DNA of 64,000 nucleotides from Virgibacillus oceani (GTDB lineage Bacteria > Bacillota > Bacilli > Bacillales > Amphibacillaceae). The notes below the pieces were generated by a model, which had not been told where the DNA came from, ran no database searches, and saw nothing but the letters and a program-made list of their open reading frames with translations. The translations under genes were made by a program, and so were the position numbers. This document shows positions 41,123 to 53,617 of the stretch, piece by piece (the stretch's first letter is position 1; each line of letters opens with the position of its first letter). The stretch covers positions 1 to 64,000 of the forward strand of contig NZ_BMFR01000014.1 in the NCBI RefSeq assembly GCF_014638995.1. Direction: 5' to 3'.

Positions 41123-42316
41123 TTATTTACCAATTATTTTTACCTTTACTTTCTTTCTGCCAAATTGATATGCATCTGCTTTTGTTGGTACGTGCACATC
41201 AATATGGTTTCCACCAAATCCGCCGGTATCACCAGCAATTGCATAGCCGTAGCCTTCCACCCATACTTTAGAGCCAAGTGGAATAACATTTGGATCAACG
41301 GCAACGACTTTCGCATTTGGATTTGCATGTAAGTCTATTCCTGTTGCCGTATGACCAGAACACCCACTGCAATTGGCCGTAAAAGCTGTTGCAGTCATAT
41401 ACAATACCTTACCATTACTATCATTGCTGCGTGATACCTGTTCCACAACAACTTCTGGCTGTTTTGTTCCAATTGCCACAACACGGGTTTCGCTTTTTTC
41501 TTCTACTTTTTCGCTAATTAACTCGCGGCTGACCTCTTTGCCGTTTTCCATAATAACTTCATATTTTTTAACAACGATTCCTTTGCTTCCCGGTTCAAGT
41601 ACTTTCTCTTTACCCTTTGTGAGAGAAGCATCTTTTTTAGTCTCCGTTTTAAATGCGACGGTTTCTTCTACAACGTCCGTTACCTTTTCAACACGCACGA
41701 TACTTATTTTCGTATTTTTCGTTACTTGTTCATCTTTAGCTGGTTTGACTTTATCCAATTCGTTTAATGTAATATTATTTTTATGTATTAGTTCCTTTAC
41801 AGTGCCGCCAGTGGCCCAGACTTTACTTTCGTCGCCGCCATCATTTAATTTGACTTGAAATGCTTTTGCAACAGTCAGCTTTAAACCATTCTTGATTGCA
41901 TCATCAGGTTCATGTGATACTTCATCATGTTTGGAAAAAGACAGCTCGTTTTCTGTTAGGAATTCTCCTACCGTATCAAGCGTTGTAAAATATGCTTGTT
42001 CTTTACCGTCAATGGATACGATAATCTGCTTTGCCTTTTCATACTTCAATTGCATACCATCTTTAATCTTGGCATCTGTTTCGACTGAGAGTGCATCATG
42101 CTTTCCTACATGAATCCCAAGTTCCTGAAGTAGTTCTCCAACAGTATTTGCGTGTGTTTTTACTGTGTGTTTTTCTCCGTTTTCTGTTAGGTCTACTTCT
42201 GCTTTCGTAGCTTCAAATAGTAGTAAACTAGAAAAAACAACAAGTGCCACTACACCAATACTAGAAATAACCAGCTTCTTTTTCGACGCCGGCAATAGCT
42301 TTGAAAAAATTTTCAT
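41123..42316 (-). CDS. yabE: G5 and 3D domain cell-wall protein YabE (Rpf/Sps-like)
   Basis: 397 residues from the ATG at 42316 (after AGGAGGCAAGAAG). One N-terminal membrane helix (about 15-33), three DUF348 repeats (about 38-210), a G5 domain (about 212-292), and a C-terminal 3D domain with conserved aspartates in ATGIDLHA, AVDPNVIPLG and AIAGDTGG. Predicted lytic transglycosylase-like wall hydrolase, linked to growth or resuscitation. The long frame starting at 42373 is rejected because it would start within the promoter. Confidence 0.92.
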   Translation of the reverse strand: MKIFSKLLPASKKKLVISSIGVVALVVFSSLLLFEATKAEVDLTENGEKHTVKTHANTVGELLQELGIHVGKHDALSVETDAKIKDGMQLKYEKAKQIIVSIDGKEQAYFTTLDTVGEFLTENELSFSKHDEVSHEPDDAIKNGLKLTVAKAFQVKLNDGGDESKVWATGGTVKELIHKNNITLNELDKVKPAKDEQVTKNTKISIVRVEKVTDVVEETVAFKTETKKDASLTKGKEKVLEPGSKGIVVKKYEVIMENGKEVSRELISEKVEEKSETRVVAIGTKQPEVVVEQVSRSNDSNGKVLYMTATAFTANCSGCSGHTATGIDLHANPNAKVVAVDPNVIPLGSKVWVEGYGYAIAGDTGGFGGNHIDVHVPTKADAYQFGRKKVKVKIIGK

Positions 42317-42343
42317 GCTTCTTGCCTCCTTTAACCGTAATCG

Positions 42344-42373
42344 ATTATAGTAACATCCATATGCAAAAGTCAA
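42344..42373 (-). promoter_or_regulatory. Sigma-A promoter of yabE
   Basis: Minus-strand -35 TTGACT (42368-42373), 18-bp spacer, -10 TATAAT (42344-42349). It is framed by a perfect 10-bp inverted repeat: ACCGTAATCG (42334-42343) and CGATTACGGT (42382-42391). Confidence 0.7.
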
Positions 42374-42394
42374 AGTTATTCCGATTACGGTTTG

Positions 42395-42411
42395 TTTACA
42401 AAAAGATTACA
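42395..42411 (-). promoter_or_regulatory. WalR-type box upstream of yabE
   Basis: On the minus strand TGTAAT-CTTTT-TGTAAA exactly matches the WalR pattern TGTWAH-N5-TGTWAH. It lies about 22-38 bases upstream of the -35, where an activator would bind. WalR controls wall hydrolases in Firmicutes; the link to yabE is inferred. Confidence 0.5.
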
Positions 42412-42493
42412 TTTAATAAGTAAATAGTTATCACCTCTCTGTTAATAGAGCTGTATCCCTTGTTACGACTATGTTTATTCAGCTGCTTAAACA

Positions 42494-42525
42494 ATAAAAA
42501 AGAGACTGGTTTTTTCACCAATCTC
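42494..42525 (-). terminator. Terminator of tatD
   Basis: A 9-bp stem GAGATTGGT/ACCAGTCTC (one G-T pair) followed on the minus strand by T6, about 70 bases after tatD. Confidence 0.8.
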
Positions 42526-42595
42526 AATAAATGAAGCCTTTTTACGGTTTGTTTTATTACACCAAAATTACGATAGTTTACAACCTTTTTCGCTA

Positions 42596-43366
42596 TTATT
42601 TTTTAATATTGAATAAAGAAAAAGCGTTTTCTGTTGTAATTTTACTAATTTCATCGAAAGGCATTTCCCTTAGTTCTGCTATCTTTTCTGCAACTAGTTT
42701 TACATACGCTGGCTCATTCCGTTTACCGCGATTGGGATGGGGTGCGAGAAACGGTGCATCGGTTTCTACTAATAAACGGTCAAGCGGCACCTGTACTGCG
42801 ACTTCTTTAGGCAGTGGTGCATTTTTAAAGGTAACGGGTCCGCCAAGTGATATATAAAAATTCATATCCAAACATGTTTGAACATACCGGGCAGAATCAT
42901 TGTAACAATGCATAATTCCGCCTACTTGTTTGGCATCCTCTTCCTGCAAAATTTCGATGATGTCTCCCGTTGCTTCCCGGTTATGAATAATGATCGGCAT
43001 CTTCACTTTTTTGGCAAGCCGGATTTGTTTGCGGAAAACTTCCTTTTGAATGTCTTTTGGTGACTTGTCCCAATGATAGTCAAGCCCCATTTCACCAATT
43101 GCAACGACTTTCGGGTGTGAGGATAGTTCCTCAATCCATGTCAGTTCTTCATCGGTCATATCAATTGCATCAACAGGATGCCAGCCAACTGCAGCGTAAA
43201 TTGTTTCATTTTGCTCAGCAATTTCAATTGCAAGCGGAATCGTTTCCCTGTCAAATCCAACTACAACCATATAGTTAACACCTGTGTCAAATGCACGTTT
43301 GATCACTTCTTCGCGATCTTCGGTAAATTGTCTTGCGTTTAAGTGTACGTGAGTGTCGAATAGCAT
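42596..43366 (-). CDS. tatD: TatD-family metal-dependent nuclease
   Basis: A 256-residue TIM-barrel hydrolase, named yabD in B. subtilis. Metal ligands appear in FDTHVHLN, GEMGLDYHW, IIHNREA and LVETDAPFLAP. Members act as 3'-5' DNA/RNA exonucleases. Located between metG and yabE as in B. subtilis. Confidence 0.94.
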   Translation of the reverse strand: MLFDTHVHLNARQFTEDREEVIKRAFDTGVNYMVVVGFDRETIPLAIEIAEQNETIYAAVGWHPVDAIDMTDEELTWIEELSSHPKVVAIGEMGLDYHWDKSPKDIQKEVFRKQIRLAKKVKMPIIIHNREATGDIIEILQEEDAKQVGGIMHCYNDSARYVQTCLDMNFYISLGGPVTFKNAPLPKEVAVQVPLDRLLVETDAPFLAPHPNRGKRNEPAYVKLVAEKIAELREMPFDEISKITTENAFSLFNIKK

Positions 43367-43570
43367 ACGATTGCTCCTTTATTTTTATAAGTAGTCAATT
43401 ATAGCAGTTGTTTCTACTGTTTCAATCAATAATTAATGGTTAAATATCTGAAAAGCCAACCTTCATAAAGAATAGATTATTTCATAAAACCGCATTAAAC
43501 CACGTGGCATTTAACGGTAACTATGTGGCCAAAAAGCAACAAGGTTTATAAAATAGCCATTTCTTACAAC

Positions 43571-43612
43571 AAAAGGCCAATCCCTAAAAATTTAGGAATT
43601 TGACCCTTTTTA
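43571..43612 (-). terminator. Terminator of metG
   Basis: Imperfect inverted repeat around CCTAAA/TTTAGG with outer AAAAGG/CCTTTT pairs, immediately after the metG stop. The remaining gap to tatD (43367-43570) shows nothing recognisable. Confidence 0.6.
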
Positions 43613-43616
43613 CAAT

Positions 43617-45581
<1,965 letters not shown>

Positions 45582-45868
45582 TTACCTCCTCAAAATCCTA
45601 CCATCACTCTTTTTTAAATTATTACTATTGTAGCGATTTTACCACAATATTTCCAATGCCGTGTGTTTAATAACCCAAATTTTCCCCATTAATTCTGTAC
45701 AAGCGGTGATGTCAATTTGTGTCGAATAAAGTAATAATGTAAATATTTCCACACCATCCATTTATACCCACTAACGCATTTGTTTAAAACAACTGCAGAG
45801 CCCGCAAACAAGGGATAAATAAGGTGATACAATTTTCGCATTTATTTTTATTTTTAACTAAAAAATTA

Positions 45869-45897
45869 TTGACACTTATGGTAAAGGTTGGTACTAT
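45869..45897 (+). promoter_or_regulatory. Sigma-A promoter of abrB
   Basis: Perfect -35 TTGACA (45869-45874), 17-bp spacer, -10 TACTAT (45892-45897). The expected start site is near 45904. The left part of this gap (45576-45860) contains the metG upstream region. Confidence 0.85.
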
Positions 45898-45911
45898 ATT
45901 GCTTAGAAACC

Positions 45912-45928
45912 TGTCGAAACTTGACGAA
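45912..45928 (+). promoter_or_regulatory. Tandem Spo0A boxes in the abrB leader
   Basis: TGTCGAA (45912-45918, exact 0A box) and TGACGAA (45922-45928, one mismatch) are 10 bp apart and lie at about +8 to +25. The same pair downstream of the start site lets Spo0A-P repress abrB in B. subtilis. Confidence 0.85.
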
Positions 45929-45964
45929 ATTCATTTTTTTACCTATGAGGGGAGAATAAAAAAC

Positions 45965-46243
45965 ATGAAGTCCACTGGAATTGTAAGAAAAGTTGATGAA
46001 CTTGGCCGTGTTGTAATTCCAATTGAACTGCGACGTACACTTGATATTCATGAAAAAGACTCATTAGAAATTTACGTTGATAACGACAAAATTGTTTTGA
46101 AAAAATACACACCGAATATGACATGCCATATTACTGGGGAAACATCCGATGAAAACTTTTCGCTTGCGGACGGTAAACTAGTACTTAGCCCTGAGGGAGC
46201 AAAAGAATTAATCGAAGAAATCCAATCTAGATTAAACAAATAA
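45965..46243 (+). CDS. abrB: Transition-state regulator AbrB
   Basis: A 92-residue AbrB. N-terminal swapped-hairpin DNA-binding domain (GIVRKVDELGRVVIPIELRR), C-terminal multimerisation domain. The ATG at 45965 follows AGGGGAG; the longer frame from 45824 starts upstream of the promoter. It represses stationary-phase genes during growth. It is on the opposite strand from its neighbours, as in B. subtilis. Confidence 0.97.
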   Translation: MKSTGIVRKVDELGRVVIPIELRRTLDIHEKDSLEIYVDNDKIVLKKYTPNMTCHITGETSDENFSLADGKLVLSPEGAKELIEEIQSRLNK

Positions 46244-46264
46244 GCAGATAAAATGCAGATGTGC

Positions 46265-46306
46265 CAAAAGTGGCCAACGCTCTTTTTACTTAACGTTGGC
46301 CACTTT
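46265..46306 (+). terminator. Bidirectional terminator between abrB and rsmI
   Basis: A perfect 14-bp stem AAAAGTGGCCAACG/CGTTGGCCACTTTT with T runs on both strands. It serves the convergent abrB and rsmI genes. Confidence 0.93.
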
Positions 46307-47179
46307 TTAATTTTCTATATGGTATGTTTGATATACCTCACGTTTTGGCATTTTTCGATCCACTGCTGCTTGTTTAATCGCGTCTTTACTTTTCATGTTC
46401 TCCTGTTCCATATAATGTGCTACATGATCGACTACTGACAGGTGGCTCCACCAAAGATCATGGCTTTCATCACTTACCTTACTTCCTTCAACTACAATGC
46501 AAAACTCACCTTTTAATTCCTTATCGTTTGTCCAAGATATTATTTCACTTGCAGTTCCGCGGACAAATTCTTCATATCTTTTTGTTAATTCCCTGGCAAT
46601 AGCCAATTCCCGATCACCAAGCTGTTCATATATCGCTGAAATGGTTTCTTTTACCCGAAATGGTGATTCGTAAAATAGTAAAGTAGCTTTATGTACACCT
46701 AACCGTTCCAGCTCTCTAAGCTTATCTTTCTTTTTCCTTGGCAGAAACCCATAAAACAGAAATTCCGTTGATGGCAGCCCGGAGCCCACTAAAGCACATA
46801 ACGCGGCATTTGCACCAGGTAATACCACAACAGGTAAATTTGATTCAACAGCCGCATTTATCAATTCATACCCTGGATCTGATATTCCGGGCATACCAGC
46901 ATCGCTAACTATAGCTATCGATTCTCCATTTTCTAATCGTACTAGCAGCTGCTGTCCTCTCACTTCTTTGTTGTGCTCATGATAACTAACTAATGGTGTG
47001 TTGATGTCAAAGTGATTCAGCAATTTTTTCGTATTTCGGGTATCCTCTGCTGCAATAACGGCAACGGTATGCAACGTATTTAGCGCCCTATATGTAATGT
47101 CCTCTAAGTTGCCGATTGGGGTAGGAACAACATATATTGTTCCACTGGCATGTTGCTCAAAGCTCTTTTGAACGTTCAT
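46307..47179 (-). CDS. rsmI: 16S rRNA C1402 2'-O-methyltransferase RsmI
   Basis: A 290-residue tetrapyrrole-methylase-fold enzyme with VVPTPIGNLEDITYRAL, AEDTRNTKKLL, SDAGMPGISDPG and the FYGFLPRKKKDK block. Formerly yabC/yraL type. It overlaps yazA by 23 bases. Confidence 0.96.
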   Translation of the reverse strand: MNVQKSFEQHASGTIYVVPTPIGNLEDITYRALNTLHTVAVIAAEDTRNTKKLLNHFDINTPLVSYHEHNKEVRGQQLLVRLENGESIAIVSDAGMPGISDPGYELINAAVESNLPVVVLPGANAALCALVGSGLPSTEFLFYGFLPRKKKDKLRELERLGVHKATLLFYESPFRVKETISAIYEQLGDRELAIARELTKRYEEFVRGTASEIISWTNDKELKGEFCIVVEGSKVSDESHDLWWSHLSVVDHVAHYMEQENMKSKDAIKQAAVDRKMPKREVYQTYHIEN

Positions 47180-47450
47180 TCCGATTCCCTTCTTTCTTGG
47201 TCATCCGTATCAATTGATCTTTTTGGCGTCTGGAAAGCTGTTTAATTGCGTACTCACTTTGCATTGCTTCCTCTTTTGTAACAAATGATTTAACAAACAC
47301 AATTTCAAATGGGCCCCTGCCTCTTGTATACTTTGCTCCTTTGCCTTCTTCATGCATACTGAGTCTTTTAGATAAATCATTTGTATATCCTGTATACAGC
47401 GTGTTATCTCTGCATTTTAAAATATATACAACATGCTCCTTATCTGCCAT
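47157..47450 (-). CDS. yazA: GIY-YIG domain protein YazA
   Basis: A 97-residue UPF0213-type protein with [20 protein letters not shown], the GIY-YIG core. The ATG at 47450 overlaps the yabB stop by 11 bases; the longer frame lies inside yabB. Probable structure-specific nuclease, function not known. Confidence 0.9.
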   Translation of the reverse strand: MADKEHVVYILKCRDNTLYTGYTNDLSKRLSMHEEGKGAKYTRGRGPFEIVFVKSFVTKEEAMQSEYAIKQLSRRQKDQLIRMTKKEGNRNERSKEL

Positions 47451-48183
47451 AAATAATATCCTCTGCCTCTTTGGTATATGTGTTATCGTGATTATAAATA
47501 TACAATGGCGGCAAGATGGTGAGATCCGCTTTCCCATCCCTGATTCCCTCAATAAGAAGCATATTAGCATCCCTTCCCATCTTCGGATAAACTAGCTGCA
47601 TCCGTTTTGGTTCAAGCTTGTATTTTCGGAATAAGGATATAATGTCGACCAATCTGCCTGGCCTGTGAACCATCGCAACCTTACCTCCAGGTCTCACATA
47701 CAGCTTACTTGCTTGTACAACATCTTCTAACGAACAAAACACCTCATGTCTGGCAATTGTTAAGTATTCATTTTTATTATGCTCCATTTTACCCGGTGTA
47801 CGAAAATACGGCGGGTTACAAGTGACCACATCGAAACTGCTCTGTTTTAAAATTTCCTGCATTTCCTTTAAGTCACCATGTATCATGTTGATCTGTTTTT
47901 CTAATTCATTCAATTTTACATTTCTTGCTGCCATATCGAATAATCTTTTTTGAATTTCTACACCGCTGATATTGGCGTTTGTCCTTCTCGATAATAATAA
48001 TGGGATAACACCATTTCCCGTGCACAGATCTAAAATCGTTCCTTTTTTGATAGGAACATAAGCAAAATGAGCAAGTAATACAGCATCAAGAGAAAAAGAG
48101 AAGGCAGACGGACTTTGAATAATCTGCATCGTTTCTTCAGCTAATAAATAATCAAGTCGTTCATCATCAAATAGTTGTACCAT
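47440..48183 (-). CDS. yabB: tRNA1(Val) (adenine37-N6)-methyltransferase-like protein YabB
   Basis: A 247-residue SAM-dependent N6-adenine methyltransferase, with [17 protein letters not shown] (SAM loop) and [13 protein letters not shown] (NPPY catalytic motif). The TrmN6 assignment comes from family similarity. Confidence 0.9.
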   Translation of the reverse strand: MVQLFDDERLDYLLAEETMQIIQSPSAFSFSLDAVLLAHFAYVPIKKGTILDLCTGNGVIPLLLSRRTNANISGVEIQKRLFDMAARNVKLNELEKQINMIHGDLKEMQEILKQSSFDVVTCNPPYFRTPGKMEHNKNEYLTIARHEVFCSLEDVVQASKLYVRPGGKVAMVHRPGRLVDIISLFRKYKLEPKRMQLVYPKMGRDANMLLIEGIRDGKADLTILPPLYIYNHDNTYTKEAEDIIYGR

Positions 48184-48287
48184 GTTATATTCCTTTCATA
48201 CAGAACGCAGAAAGATATCGGGTTTGAAAAAATGGGGGAAATAGCCATTTTTCAATTTTTCAATCTCACGTTACATTTGATTGTAAA

Positions 48288-48330
48288 AAGCTGTCCCGCT
48301 TTGTCTTGTAAAAAGACATGGAGACAGCTT
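48288..48330 (-). terminator. Terminator of yabA
   Basis: Outer stem AAGCTGTC/GACAGCTT with an inner TGTCTT/AAGACA stem, followed by TTTAC on the minus strand. Confidence 0.75.
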
Positions 48331-48342
48331 ATATGTCATACT

Positions 48343-48696
48343 TTATTTCGTTTTGCTTAAGAAATCAAGACAGAATATGCAATCTTCATTTCGTCTTGGA
48401 CTGCCAAATTCCAGGTTGCAAATATGAAAGCCTTCCTCGTAAAGCCTTGCTAAGTTATCATAGCCTTCTCCAGGTATTCCTTTTGACGGATGCTCCTGAT
48501 AATCTAAATCCTCGATCTCCTCGCTGCTGCTATTAAGGCGATTACGCAGATGATGATTTTCCATGGCAAGGCGGTGGTTTTCCTCTAATAGTTCACCTAA
48601 TTCTCCTTTTAAATCACCTAGTCGTTCATATAGTTCGCCAATTTGTGTTTCCATATCTGATACTTGGTCAAAAATATGTCGTTTACTTTTGTTCAC
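48343..48696 (-). CDS. yabA: Replication initiation control protein YabA
   Basis: A 117-residue protein that tethers DnaA to the clamp DnaN to limit re-initiation. N-terminal coiled coil (about 5-60), C-terminal zinc domain with HIC (about 91-93) and CIFC (about 107-110). It lies downstream of ricT. Confidence 0.94.
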   Translation of the reverse strand: MNKSKRHIFDQVSDMETQIGELYERLGDLKGELGELLEENHRLAMENHHLRNRLNSSSEEIEDLDYQEHPSKGIPGEGYDNLARLYEEGFHICNLEFGSPRRNEDCIFCLDFLSKTK

Positions 48697-48712
48697 GCCT
48701 CATTACACCCCA

Positions 48713-49549
48713 CTATTCTGTGGCTTGCGCTGTAATAATTCCCTCTTCGATTAGTTCATCTAATGTATATTCGATTACCCGTTCTTTTTCCGGTATTTCA
48801 ATATGGATGACCCGCTCGAGGATGTTTAATCCGACCACTTTTCCATCACCAAACGGTGTATTAATAGTCTCGCCTAAATCAGGCAATACACGCTTGGCTG
48901 TTTCATAATCGTCATTTTCATATTTTAGGCAGCACATCAATCGGCCGCATAAACCAGAAATTTTTGCTGGATTAAGCGAAAGATTTTGATCTTTTGCCAT
49001 TTTAATAGACACTGGTTCAAAATCTCCTAAAAATGTTGAACAGCAAAGCATTCGTCCGCATGGGCCAATCCCGCCAAGCATTTTCGCCTCATCCCGGACA
49101 CCAATTTGTCTAAGCTCAATACGTGTTTTAAACAGTGCAGCTAAGTCCTTAACCAAATTACGGAAGTCTACACGTCCATCCGCTGTGAAATAAAAAATTA
49201 TTTTATTTCGATCAAATGTATATTCTACATCAACTAAATTCATGTCCAGATTATGTTCGATAATTTTTTCTGAACATGTTTGAAAAGCTTCTCCTGCCCG
49301 TTCCTGGTTCTCGGCAACTGTCAGCTTGTCCTTTTCATCAGCTATTCGAATAACCTTCTTTAAAGGCAGCACGACATCTTCCTCATCAACCTGCTTGCTG
49401 GCAATGACAACCTTTCCAAACTCAATGCCACGAATTGTTTCCACAATCACATAGCTATCTATAACAATATCATGACCACTTGGATCAAAATAATATATTT
49501 TACCCGCCTTTTTAAAGCGAACCCCAATCACTTCAACCAATTTTCTCAC
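48713..49549 (-). CDS. ricT: RicT (YaaT), PSP1 family
   Basis: 278 residues with the PSP1 region and many cysteines (GGIGPCGRMLCCSTFL; GLCGRLMCCLKYE). With RicA and RicF it forms an iron-sulfur complex that helps RNase Y cleave mRNAs and affects sporulation and competence in B. subtilis. Its GTG start overlaps the holB stop. Confidence 0.94.
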   Translation of the reverse strand: MRKLVEVIGVRFKKAGKIYYFDPSGHDIVIDSYVIVETIRGIEFGKVVIASKQVDEEDVVLPLKKVIRIADEKDKLTVAENQERAGEAFQTCSEKIIEHNLDMNLVDVEYTFDRNKIIFYFTADGRVDFRNLVKDLAALFKTRIELRQIGVRDEAKMLGGIGPCGRMLCCSTFLGDFEPVSIKMAKDQNLSLNPAKISGLCGRLMCCLKYENDDYETAKRVLPDLGETINTPFGDGKVVGLNILERVIHIEIPEKERVIEYTLDELIEEGIITAQATE

Positions 49550-50535
49550 CTCTGTATTTGAAGTGTAAGCTGTTCCATCACTAATGCTGGATGAACATTT
49601 TGCTTTAGTTTTCGTTTCGCCTGCAATATGGTATGTAAGATAGATAATAGTTTTTCCTGTGAAAAAACCATACTAGCCTTTTCCAGTTTTGCATTATCAC
49701 TAGTAAAAACAACCATTGCCCCTTCATTACCCATATGATAATAAAGAATATCTTTAAATGCTAACAGCAATAAATCCAATCCTTGTTCAAGCTGGTGCCT
49801 TTCTTTAAAATGAGATAACCAACTATTATGAATAAATAAAAAAGCATCAGCAGGCTTTGTTGAAAACATTTCTATTAATTGTACCATTAACTTTCTAGCT
49901 TGCGCAAACCACTCATCTTGATTCAAACCGACTGCTTCATCAAAATTATTTGTTAATGCACTAAAAAGTCTTGCACTCCCCGCCGATATACCAGATTCGA
50001 TTAATTGCCGTTCAAAAAGTTGGCTATTTAATGGCTGTAAATCTATGATTTGGCAGCGTGAGCGAATGGTTGAAATTATCGATTGACCATTTTCTGTAAG
50101 CATAATAGCAGTAGTTTCTTTACTAGGTTCTTCTAAAAATTTTAAGATGCGATTTGCTGCGTTGGCAGTTAGGGTGTCAGCATCTTTAATGATGTACACC
50201 TTTCGATTTGATTCTAGGCCTGAGTATGAAAACTCTTTTTGCAATTGATCGATTTGATCTTTCTTAATGGATAAGCCATCTGGTTCAATCCAATGAACAT
50301 CGGGATGGTTACCGGAAGCTATCCGTTTACAGGCATTACATTGCTGACATGGTTCTGTACCATTGATATTTTCGCAAAACAGATATTTTGCAAGTAACGT
50401 AGCAATTTCTTCTTTCCCAGTGCCACGTTCCCCTTGAATTAAATAGGCGTGGGATATACGATTTTTCATTATGCTATTCGTTATTATTCTGCTCGCCAAT
50501 GGCTGAACCTCGGCTACGTCTGACCATGTCCTCAT
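49546..50535 (-). CDS. holB: DNA polymerase III subunit delta prime
   Basis: A 329-residue clamp-loader subunit with GERGTGKEEIATLLA, a zinc finger CQQCNAC (with C55/C64 region) and the SRC motif TIRSRCQIID. Shares the fold of DnaX at 57.6-59.3 kb. Confidence 0.95.
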   Translation of the reverse strand: MRTWSDVAEVQPLASRIITNSIMKNRISHAYLIQGERGTGKEEIATLLAKYLFCENINGTEPCQQCNACKRIASGNHPDVHWIEPDGLSIKKDQIDQLQKEFSYSGLESNRKVYIIKDADTLTANAANRILKFLEEPSKETTAIMLTENGQSIISTIRSRCQIIDLQPLNSQLFERQLIESGISAGSARLFSALTNNFDEAVGLNQDEWFAQARKLMVQLIEMFSTKPADAFLFIHNSWLSHFKERHQLEQGLDLLLLAFKDILYYHMGNEGAMVVFTSDNAKLEKASMVFSQEKLLSILHTILQAKRKLKQNVHPALVMEQLTLQIQR

Positions 50536-50554
50536 CGTTTCCCATCCTTGTATG

Positions 50555-50992
50555 CTAAGTATATAAATTTATTAGAAGCCCTTTGATTTCACCTATGATC
50601 CCTAGTAAATCAACGGTTTTCTGTTCCTGATTCATAATTTCTTCCGTTAGTTCAACAAGCTTTTCATCTACTTCTTTGACAATGGCTAATTTACGGTTTT
50701 GTCCATCCAAGCTGAAGCCGTACGATTTCTGTAAATCAAGTCCATTATAAACAGTTTCTTTTAAAAAGCCTTTCACCAGGCGTTTGAATTTGACCAAATC
50801 CCGGAATGAACGAAATCGGGCAAGTTTATCTCCCTGTGCGGTAATGTCCTTCATTAATTGCTGAAGCTCCTGCTGCTTCAGCTTTTGTGTTTGGGACTGA
50901 ACTATGCCGTCAAATGTCTGCTGACCTGTCGCTGTTCGAACGTTTTTTGTTGTTGTTTCTATTTGTGAACGCATTTCCTGACTTATTTTCAT
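50555..50992 (-). CDS. yaaR: YaaR family protein (DUF327)
   Basis: A 145-residue helical protein (KFKRLVKGFLKETVYNGLDL), conserved at this site between darA and holB. Function unknown. Confidence 0.9.
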   Translation of the reverse strand: MKISQEMRSQIETTTKNVRTATGQQTFDGIVQSQTQKLKQQELQQLMKDITAQGDKLARFRSFRDLVKFKRLVKGFLKETVYNGLDLQKSYGFSLDGQNRKLAIVKEVDEKLVELTEEIMNQEQKTVDLLGIIGEIKGLLINLYT

Positions 50993-51034
50993 AGGATCAG
51001 TCCCTCCTTAGGATGTGGCTAGGCTAACCTTGTT

Positions 51035-52013
<979 letters not shown>

Positions 52014-52017
<4 letters not shown>

Positions 52018-53450
52018 GTAACTTCTTCTCCTTTAAAAACGCCAATACCCTTATTTAAATCACGATGCTGTATCGTAACACCTTGTTCGAGTAATTGTTC
52101 GATTATTTCTATATGTTCAGTTGTAATTATTTCACCCTTTAATATCAAGGGGATTCCAGGTGGATATGGAATTATTGCTTCCGCTGCTATATATCCTGTT
52201 CCCTCTTTTAACGGTACATATACAGGCTGTAATTGATTCATCGTTTGATAGGATACTGCTAGTTTCTGTATAGGCTTTACAAATAACCTTCCTATATCTA
52301 TTGTAGCATGATACGAGCTGATTTTTAATTGTTCCTTGATTCTTTTTATCGCACGGTTTAATTTGGAATGTTCATTGAACGGGGCGAGTCCATGAATAAA
52401 CAGTACCTGATTATGGGTTGCAAGCTCCGGGTAAATCCCTTCTTTTTCAAACGCTTGCGCCACATCATGGCCAGATAACCCATCCTTTACTTGAATGATT
52501 ATTTTTAGTAAATCATCCGTTTCCACATAGGTTAAGAGATCCCAGACATCATTAGATTGCATTAACTCTCTAACCTGATAGACACTTGCTTGTATGTTTT
52601 CCAATTCAATCGGCGTCAGCCCTGCTAAAAAGGAACGCGCAATATCGAGCGATGCCATCAAAGGATAGGAAGGGCTGCTTGATTGCAGCATTTGTAAATA
52701 ATGTGCGATCTTTCCCATTTCGATACGCGTAGACTTGATATGTAAAAATGAACTCATGGTCATAGCAGGGGCCATTTTATGTGCGGATTGAACGACTACA
52801 TCGGCTCCAAGATCTAAAGATGATGAAGGAAACAGTTCCCCAAGTGAAAAATGTACCCCATGTGCCTCATCAACAAGCACTGGTATATTATGTTTATGTG
52901 CTATTTCTATCATTTGTTTTATCGCATATGTTTTTCCGAAATAATCAGGATAGGTTAACACTACCGCTTTAGCATCACTGTTTTCCTCGAGTGCCTGCTT
53001 AAGCGTTGCTAAATTTGGTGCTGTGTAACGGTCAACAGATTTATCATATTCTGGATTGATGAAAACAGGCATAGCCCCGCTTAATTCTAACCCATTAATA
53101 ATGGATTTATGACAATTGCGCTGGACAATGATTTTATCTCCGGCATTACAAGCAGCCAGAATCATGGCTAAATTTCCAGCAGTACTCCCGCCAACAAGAA
53201 AGAATGTGTGATCAGCTCCAAAAAAGTCTGCAGCTAATTTTTCCGCTTCGGTAATGACCCCACTTGGCGCATGTAAATCGTCTAACCCAGTTAATTCTGT
53301 TAAGTCGAGGGGTAATAGCTGATCATAGCTTTCGATTGCTTTCTCCGGAAAAATTGCGCCGTTTTTATGCCCTGGAACATGGAATGAAACTGGATTTTGC
53401 TTGCTAAATTCGGATAGTTTTTGGAATAGTGGTATAGATTTATGGTTCAT
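52014..53450 (-). CDS. yaaO: Orn/Lys/Arg decarboxylase family protein YaaO
   Basis: About 478 residues, PLP fold type I of the short Gram-positive class. PLP-binding blocks VLVDEAHGVHFSLG and VVQSAHKMAPAMT (Schiff-base lysine). The C-terminal decarboxylase domain starts about 385. The ATG at 53450 follows a GAGGACGGAG stretch. The amine substrate cannot be told from sequence; arginine and lysine are both possible. Confidence 0.88.
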
Positions 53451-53494
53451 AATGTCTCCGTCCTCTTTTTTCATCTACATTTATATTATGGCAA

Positions 53495-53530
53495 CAAAAA
53501 AAGCCTTTGTAAATTCGCTACAAAGACCTT
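53495..53530 (-). terminator. Terminator of csfB
   Basis: Stem GTCTTTGTA/TACAAAGGC followed on the minus strand by TTTTTTTG. Confidence 0.8.
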
Positions 53531-53531
53531 A

Positions 53532-53608
53532 AGAAAAGCGCAATTGCCTTGTTCACCCCCGACAAGTCTAAGTAAAACCTCAAGGGGGCCGGCTACTTTC
53601 GCTAGACA
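53532..53608. repeat. Decayed GC-rich dispersed repeat
   Basis: Starts AAGAAAAGCGCAATTGCC and ends TTCGCTAGACA, with CCCCC/GGGGG in the middle. Start and end resemble the elements at 14 and 36 kb (AGAAAAGCG; CTAGACA), but the hairpin arms are mostly lost. Confidence 0.45.
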
Positions 53609-53617
53609 TATGGAAAT

